64,000 bases of DNA, from contig NZ_CP081903.1 of assembly GCF_020091405.1 (NCBI RefSeq), positions 2,542,501 to 2,606,500 on the forward strand, given 5' to 3'. Of this stretch, positions 59,291-64,000 are shown in pieces (the first letter of the stretch is position 1; every line of letters begins with the position of its first letter). Position numbers and translations under genes: made by a program. This DNA comes from Bacteroides cellulosilyticus (GTDB taxonomy: Bacteria; Bacteroidota; Bacteroidia; Bacteroidales; Bacteroidaceae). The notes below the pieces were generated by a model that worked only from the letters and a program-made list of their open reading frames with translations, made no database searches and was not told the origin of the DNA.

Positions 59291-59863
59291 TTATAGAAAA
59301 AGGAAAAGTAGCGGAATGAGGATACCAGCTGCAAGTTCTATACCTCCGCGTCCCCACAAGCCTTTCGGTCCTTTCAGCATCACCATTCCCGTGACGGTAA
59401 TAATGATGAGTCCTACGGCAAACACATCCGCAAAGTGAGTCCACCATCTTCCGGGATTGTAATGCAGCTTGGTCAGGGCGCTTATCAACGGACGGCGTGT
59501 CAGCTTCTCGTAAACGGCTTGCTTGGTCTGTAGATTGACCATCAGGTTGGAACCGCCTTTCAGGAATACCTTCATCTGGTTTTCCTTCGGGAAGTAATGT
59601 TTGGTATAGTTCTTTTCTTCACCGAGTGGTGCCAGCAGTTTCAGGACATCATCCTTTTTCATTCCGGCCTGCGGGGGCATCACTTCGGTAATGGTATATT
59701 CCTGTCGCTCTACCGAGTAATTGGGATTGATCGTATTCCGGTGGTTCATCACAATTCCGGAGATGGCATATATCAATACCATCCCCGAGAAGAAGAATGA
59801 GAGGTCCCGGTGGATTGTCCGGCTCCATTTCCGAAATACGGTTCCCGCTTTACTGAATTTCAT
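59291..59863 (-). CDS. PepSY-associated membrane protein
   Basis: 190 residues. Helices near 20-40, 150-170 and 174-189, with VFRKWSRTIHRDLSFFFSGMVLIYAISGIVMNH, typical of PepSY_TM proteins that often work beside TonB receptors and metal reductases. Overlaps the next upstream gene by 14 bp. Confidence 0.7.
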   Translation of the reverse strand: MKFSKAGTVFRKWSRTIHRDLSFFFSGMVLIYAISGIVMNHRNTINPNYSVERQEYTITEVMPPQAGMKKDDVLKLLAPLGEEKNYTKHYFPKENQMKVFLKGGSNLMVNLQTKQAVYEKLTRRPLISALTKLHYNPGRWWTHFADVFAVGLIIITVTGMVMLKGPKGLWGRGGIELAAGILIPLLFLFL

Positions 59864-60434
59864 AGTTGGCGGCTTCCATATAATAGAATGACAGATAGGG
59901 TTTTCCTGATTCAGCCTGACGCTTGGCTATTTTGGCGCGGAAGTCGGCGATGCGTGCTTCGGGCGTATTGGCTGTTTCGCCGCGTGCTTTCTTCTCGGTG
60001 CTGCATCCGGCTTCGCCTTCACCATGCTTTTCGGCAGCGGCAGCCTTCAGACGTGATTCCCATTGTTGCAGATAAGCTTCGTCCACACGTTGTTCCTTCA
60101 GGGTTCCGGTGACGCGGACGATGCTGTTGACGCATTTCGTATCAAATGAACCCAACTTGGCGGCTTCTACGCGGATGGTCTGCGTGTCGTCGCTGCCCAT
60201 CAGGAAGATTTTGGTGGCGCCGTGCTTGCAGGCATGTGTACACACACCTTCGATGGTGACTTCCTGGTCGGTCAGTGACTCGGCATTAGCCAGAAGGTCG
60301 TCTATTTCCATTGCACCGGAGGTCTGTTCGGTACTTGCGGTTTCTTCGGTGCTCTTCGGCTTGTTGCTGCAAGAAGTTCCGATAAAGAATAATGCCATGA
60401 TGGCGGCTGCGATTGATAATGTTTTAGTACTCAT
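59850..60434 (-). CDS. OB-fold-like lipoprotein with a Cys/His cluster
   Basis: 194 residues. Lipobox ends in Cys22 (FIGTSC). Core TDQEVTIEGVCTHACKHGATKIFLMG and VRVTGTLKEQRVDEAYLQQW has an OB-fold strand pattern. The CTHACKHG cluster could bind a metal, and a second Cys lies in GEAGCSTEKK. Between the outer-membrane protein and PepSY genes, so a metal-handling role is plausible but unproven. Confidence 0.65.
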   Translation of the reverse strand: MSTKTLSIAAAIMALFFIGTSCSNKPKSTEETASTEQTSGAMEIDDLLANAESLTDQEVTIEGVCTHACKHGATKIFLMGSDDTQTIRVEAAKLGSFDTKCVNSIVRVTGTLKEQRVDEAYLQQWESRLKAAAAEKHGEGEAGCSTEKKARGETANTPEARIADFRAKIAKRQAESGKPYLSFYYMEAANYEIQ

Positions 60435-60470
60435 TGTTGTTTTTGGTTTTATTGTTAGTTTCTATTTTTA

Positions 60471-62012
60471 TTAAAAAGTGACTCCCAGGGATACTTCTAT
60501 CCGGTCTGTTCCGCCACAATTCTTGTATTCCCGGTGTAACCAGTTGGCGGACAGGAACACGGCATACTGCTTGTTAACTACATAGTCTCCCCGTAGCTTG
60601 AGGGCTATGGAGGCATGGTCGTCACTCAGATAATCGATGTTCGAGAGCAATGTACTTCCTACCGATTTCCTGGTATCCAGTCCCGGTAGGGAATATTCCG
60701 ACTTCACATTGGTGGTATATCCACCGGCAACGCCTGCTGATAACAGCATTTTCGATACTTTCCAGAGAGATTGTGCCTCCAGACCACCGCTTGCGGAAGC
60801 TATTTCTACGTAGCGTCCGTTATCTTTGTATTCCGGTTTGGCCTGTCCGTAATTGACGGTGGGAAGTAATGTCCATCCCCAACGACGGCTTCCGTAAAGA
60901 CTTTGTCCCACCATACCCTTCAATGCTATTTTCTGCGTGACATTCTTGAATTGGTCCACACTACTGATTTTCGGGTAAACATTGGCGGTAGGATCGCCGA
61001 AAATGTTTTCAACGCCTGTACGTTGCTGCAATGCTGCCAATAAGCTTACTCCATATTTCCACTCCCGGTTCTGGCGGGTCCATGCGGTCTCCAACGAGAT
61101 GTCTACATTCTTGACCTCATTGATGGGAGCGTAGTTAACGCTGACCAGTTCTTTAGTCAAATGGAAATAATCGGTACGCAATGAAGCGGAGAAGCCATTG
61201 TTCTCTCCGTTTTTGCTTACCGGAAGCAGATCGATACTGCCGCCTATCCCCGAACCTGTGTAACGGGAAGAGGTCTGTGATCCTGCAAAGCGGACATAAT
61301 CCATCCCCAAACCCAGCATTTGATAGACAGAAGTGGAACCTTTATCGGCAAGATATTTGATATCGCTTCTCTGGTTATATTTGCGTGCCTGCACGGACAG
61401 GCCTACTATGTATTTTTCGCCCAGATTGCGTGAGAGTGCAAGGCTTGCTTTCAAGTCAGAGATAATATTCCGTGGACGCGGGTCTTTGTCACGGTAGGCA
61501 ATCACTGCACGATAATCCAATTCCGCTCCTCCTGTCCATTTACCGAAGCGGTAAGTATATCCACCGGAGAATTTGTATTCTTCTTCCTTCATATACCCGC
61601 CGATGGAGTCACCCACTACATACGGGTAGAGTAATGAAAAGTCGGAATTTTCATTCCATACTACGTCTTCCCTGCGTCCGTTACGGTAAGAAGCAGTTCC
61701 AAAGAGCCGGCTGCGCTGGTTCAGCACAACAAAGGAATTTACCTTTATATTGAAATTCTTTTCTCCGTTTCCTTCCTGTGCCAGTGCTGCATTGCCACGC
61801 TCTTCATACAGTCCGTTCACACTGGTGGTGGTCAGGCTGAAAGGGCGCAGATCATAACGGATGGCACTATTCTGCCAAATCTGCTTGCGGAATAAGGCCG
61901 TATGGTTGTATTCCGACAATAGCTTTCGCTCAATATGGAGTGTGTCTGCCGCCCAGATTCTTATGGGCAGCAGGCACGCTATGGTTAATAGGGTGAGGAA
62001 ACGTAATCTCAT
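60471..62012 (-). CDS. DUF6850-like outer-membrane beta-barrel protein
   Basis: 513 residues with a signal peptide (LTLLTIACLLPIRIWA). Alternating amphipathic strands ending in a terminal Phe (LGVTF), the classic outer-membrane insertion signal. Part of the TonB receptor gene cluster, 14 bp after the lipoprotein gene. Name by recall. Confidence 0.7.
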   Translation of the reverse strand: MRLRFLTLLTIACLLPIRIWAADTLHIERKLLSEYNHTALFRKQIWQNSAIRYDLRPFSLTTTSVNGLYEERGNAALAQEGNGEKNFNIKVNSFVVLNQRSRLFGTASYRNGRREDVVWNENSDFSLLYPYVVGDSIGGYMKEEEYKFSGGYTYRFGKWTGGAELDYRAVIAYRDKDPRPRNIISDLKASLALSRNLGEKYIVGLSVQARKYNQRSDIKYLADKGSTSVYQMLGLGMDYVRFAGSQTSSRYTGSGIGGSIDLLPVSKNGENNGFSASLRTDYFHLTKELVSVNYAPINEVKNVDISLETAWTRQNREWKYGVSLLAALQQRTGVENIFGDPTANVYPKISSVDQFKNVTQKIALKGMVGQSLYGSRRWGWTLLPTVNYGQAKPEYKDNGRYVEIASASGGLEAQSLWKVSKMLLSAGVAGGYTTNVKSEYSLPGLDTRKSVGSTLLSNIDYLSDDHASIALKLRGDYVVNKQYAVFLSANWLHREYKNCGGTDRIEVSLGVTF

Positions 62013-62025
62013 TCTTGGTCTTTAA

Positions 62026-63324
62026 TTATTGGGCAGGCAATAAAGTGGCGCGTACTGAAGCTTTAAAGTCTACACTTGAGTTATTGGTATCTTGCAGCAT
62101 TTCACGTCCGTCTTCGGTTGTATAAGATACTTTGCGGACTACTGCCTTGCTGGCATTTTCAACAGCGGTAGTGTTCATTCCGATATAAGTATAACTCATA
62201 TCCAAAGCCGCACTTGTTACATTCCATATATATCCGTTTGTAGGACTGAGGTTGACTGCATCAATGATCCATTCATTCGGGAATTTATAGGAGTTGGTCA
62301 CTGTCATTTCCTTGCCGCTATTCATATAAGTAGGGTTATATTTGTAGTCGGCTATATATGTATCCGCACTGATACTTTCCGGGATACGGCCGATGGCATA
62401 AGCTCTGTTGCCCTGTTTGCTTAGCAACCAAACAGTTTTTGTATAGTTGAAGATCATATCCAGATTGGGAACATCCGGGTTGTCCACATCCGGATTGGAA
62501 GCTGTTCCTCCCGTATACCATTCGAAGTCAGCACCGGTTAAATCCAATGAAGAAGAGAGAGCTTCTGTATGATTGATTGCATTATCACACAACAGGATGC
62601 TCTTGCCCGGCAGTACCGGATGTTCCTTTCCGCTTCCGGGGATGCGGGCTACTACCTGTACGGCCATAGCTTCGTCCATAATGTCAGGGTTATAATCAAA
62701 TTTCTGGGTTGTTGGGAATTTAGATTCTACCAATACTAATCCATCGGCATAGAGAGTTTCTGAAGAGTTATTGTAAATGCGGATGTATTGGTCACCATTG
62801 TATTGTTTGTTGGTTTCCGTATTGTATGAACCTCCGGCAAAAATCTCGGCAATCACAAAATCACCTTTTTCATCCTTGTTCTGTACATAAACAGTCAGGT
62901 TCAGTGATACGCTTCCGCCTTTTACTTCTACATTCTGCTGTGAACCTTGAATGCTTGCTTCAGCGGTTTTGGTTACTTCTACATTCTCACCGTCTCCGTT
63001 TATTGCAGGTTCTGTTACGGTGTAGGTGTAAGTGGCTTTACCAATGAAGGCTACGTTGTAGAGTCCGTCTGTCAAAGTAGCCAGCGTGCTCTCGGTGGCG
63101 GTACGGGTCAGCGTAGCGCCGTAGTCAATGGTTGTTTCTGTTCCGGTGCTCACGTTAGTGAATGTATAGGTTCCCGTTTCAACTTTCAGATTGTCTCCGA
63201 TAGTGTTCTTGATATTTAAACCCATATTTACCTGCGTAGAGGCAACGTCGTCATCACTGCAGCTTGTCATTGTAAAGCTGCCGGCCAACAGAATTGCTAA
63301 TGCGAAATACTTAACTTTTTTCAT
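62026..63324 (-). CDS. DUF4876-like lipoprotein
   Basis: 432 residues. Lipobox FTMTSC gives lipidation at Cys22. N-terminal beta domain with repeated Thr-rich strands, then FVIAEIFAGGSYNTETNKQYNGDQYIRIYNNSSETLYADGLVL, a lamin-tail-like strand pattern of DUF4876. 27 bp after the TonB-dependent receptor gene; probably a surface partner of that receptor. Confidence 0.7.
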   Translation of the reverse strand: MKKVKYFALAILLAGSFTMTSCSDDDVASTQVNMGLNIKNTIGDNLKVETGTYTFTNVSTGTETTIDYGATLTRTATESTLATLTDGLYNVAFIGKATYTYTVTEPAINGDGENVEVTKTAEASIQGSQQNVEVKGGSVSLNLTVYVQNKDEKGDFVIAEIFAGGSYNTETNKQYNGDQYIRIYNNSSETLYADGLVLVESKFPTTQKFDYNPDIMDEAMAVQVVARIPGSGKEHPVLPGKSILLCDNAINHTEALSSSLDLTGADFEWYTGGTASNPDVDNPDVPNLDMIFNYTKTVWLLSKQGNRAYAIGRIPESISADTYIADYKYNPTYMNSGKEMTVTNSYKFPNEWIIDAVNLSPTNGYIWNVTSAALDMSYTYIGMNTTAVENASKAVVRKVSYTTEDGREMLQDTNNSSVDFKASVRATLLPAQ

Positions 63325-63351
63325 CCTTGATTATTGTTTTATGTATTAATA

Positions 63352-64000
63352 TTAAAATCTTAAATTAGCTTCCATACCGAAGTAAGGATTGGTGGTGCGT
63401 CTTATTAGTTGTGTCCCTCTATGATAATCGGGGGATACTGTCAGCAGTCTGTTCACGAACAGCGACAAATCCAGGTATTTTCCGATTTGTTTGGTTGCTT
63501 TCAGATTCAGATTCATTTCAAAGGGAACCGTTATGCGGTCAAAATAAGTGTCTCCATATATTGATACCAGATGTTGCAGTTGTGCATCTTTGGCATCTGC
63601 TTCGGTAAACGGGTGTATGTTTCCGCCTTTGTCCACGTAACTGCTAGGCATACCACTGTTCCATAACGGTTGACTGGCGGTGTACCAGGTGCATTGTGCA
63701 GCCAGTGAAAAGATCATACCTATTTTTTGTAAATACGTATCGGCTGTAAAGTTGGTGTTGAACTGTTCCTGAATCTTGGAATTTGAATCCCAATTATACA
63801 TGCCTACATATTGTAACTGTTCTCCATTAATCATGACAGATGCTTCCTTGTATCGGATGGCATTGTTGCTGTATGTACTTTTCAGCCAGGCACCGGTGAC
63901 GGTAAACCTTGTACGTAACGGTTTGATTCGTTGGGTATGAAAGGTGAATTCCACACCTTCTTTATCTACACGTGTACCGTTTCCTGTTGTTTCATAGGTA
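63352..64000 (-). CDS. TonB-dependent receptor, C-terminal part (partial)
   Basis: Open frame continuing past the right edge; about the last 216 residues are visible, ending in the terminal aromatic motif MEANLRF typical of outer-membrane barrels. Contains repeated strand patterns (FTVTGAWLKSTYSN, GKYLDLSLFVNRLLTVSPDYHRGTQL) and SPDYHRG near the end. First gene of the leftward cluster; it uses the ExbB/ExbD/TonB machinery. Substrate unknown. Confidence 0.8.
   Translation of the reverse strand, partial: TYETTGNGTRVDKEGVEFTFHTQRIKPLRTRFTVTGAWLKSTYSNNAIRYKEASVMINGEQLQYVGMYNWDSNSKIQEQFNTNFTADTYLQKIGMIFSLAAQCTWYTASQPLWNSGMPSSYVDKGGNIHPFTEADAKDAQLQHLVSIYGDTYFDRITVPFEMNLNLKATKQIGKYLDLSLFVNRLLTVSPDYHRGTQLIRRTTNPYFGMEANLRF

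Noticed and set aside
59291..59863. Antisense reading frames over host genes in the right-hand cluster
   Set aside because: They mirror clear leftward genes with family motifs; no independent support.

Overview
The window reads as a Bacteroides-type chromosome (Bacteroidota): many starts lack Shine-Dalgarno sequences, several promoters fit the Bacteroides pattern TTTG - 19 to 20 nt - TAnnTTTG, and the flanking genes (ExbB/ExbD/ExbD/TonB operon, TonB-dependent receptor, DUF-type outer-membrane and lipoprotein genes) are typical of that genus. All family names come from reading the protein sequences and recall; no database search was run.

Layout. 1-9002 is host: the end of an unidentified gene, a TonB-energising operon (exbB, two exbD, tonB, a PstS-like lipoprotein, a TPR protein) and a four-gene operon of ABC ATPase, membrane protein, YtrA-type GntR regulator and membrane-anchored protein with a candidate operator at its start. 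9003-53960 is a complete-looking temperate prophage of about 44.9 kb, bounded by an 18-bp direct repeat that is the 3' end of an initiator tRNA-Met gene; the integrase lies beside the intact tRNA. 54018-64000 is host again: TetR regulator, fabG, an RluA-family pseudouridine synthase, and a leftward cluster of TonB receptor, DUF4876-like, DUF6850-like, OB-fold lipoprotein, PepSY membrane protein, ABC ATPase, permease and DUF4857-like protein.

Prophage organisation. Left end: divergent repressor and early regulators with repeated operators, small early proteins, a stand-alone copy of a primase helicase module, then the full primase-helicase. A 600-bp gap with an 11-bp iteron array precedes a strong promoter for the structural block: ClpP-type protease/scaffold, capsid, probable tail tube, small and large terminase, an insertion-like stretch with an 800-nt noncoding region plus phosphoribosyltransferase and RadC genes, holin and spanin candidate, portal, connectors, fibres, a fibre inversion cassette with its own serine recombinase, endolysin, tape measure and a tail-tip protein. 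The right end holds a lysogenic-conversion-like region of small genes on both strands, an antirepressor, a lipoprotein and two structured leader RNAs, followed by the integrase.

Most striking: (1) a 482-bp perfect inverted repeat carrying the first 153 codons of a fibre gene in both orientations, flanking a 780-bp segment next to a serine invertase, which looks like a phase-variable receptor-binding cassette; (2) two promoter-proximal structured RNAs at 50.6 and 51.3-51.5 kb, the second with a closing stem whose 3' strand can also pair with a copy of the 5' strand just ahead of the next start codon, a candidate RNA switch; (3) the iteron array; (4) the PRTase-RadC cargo with a long hairpin-rich noncoding region. 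Several single-base frameshifts (17.8-18.0 kb and inside the invertible segment) may be real decay or consensus errors.
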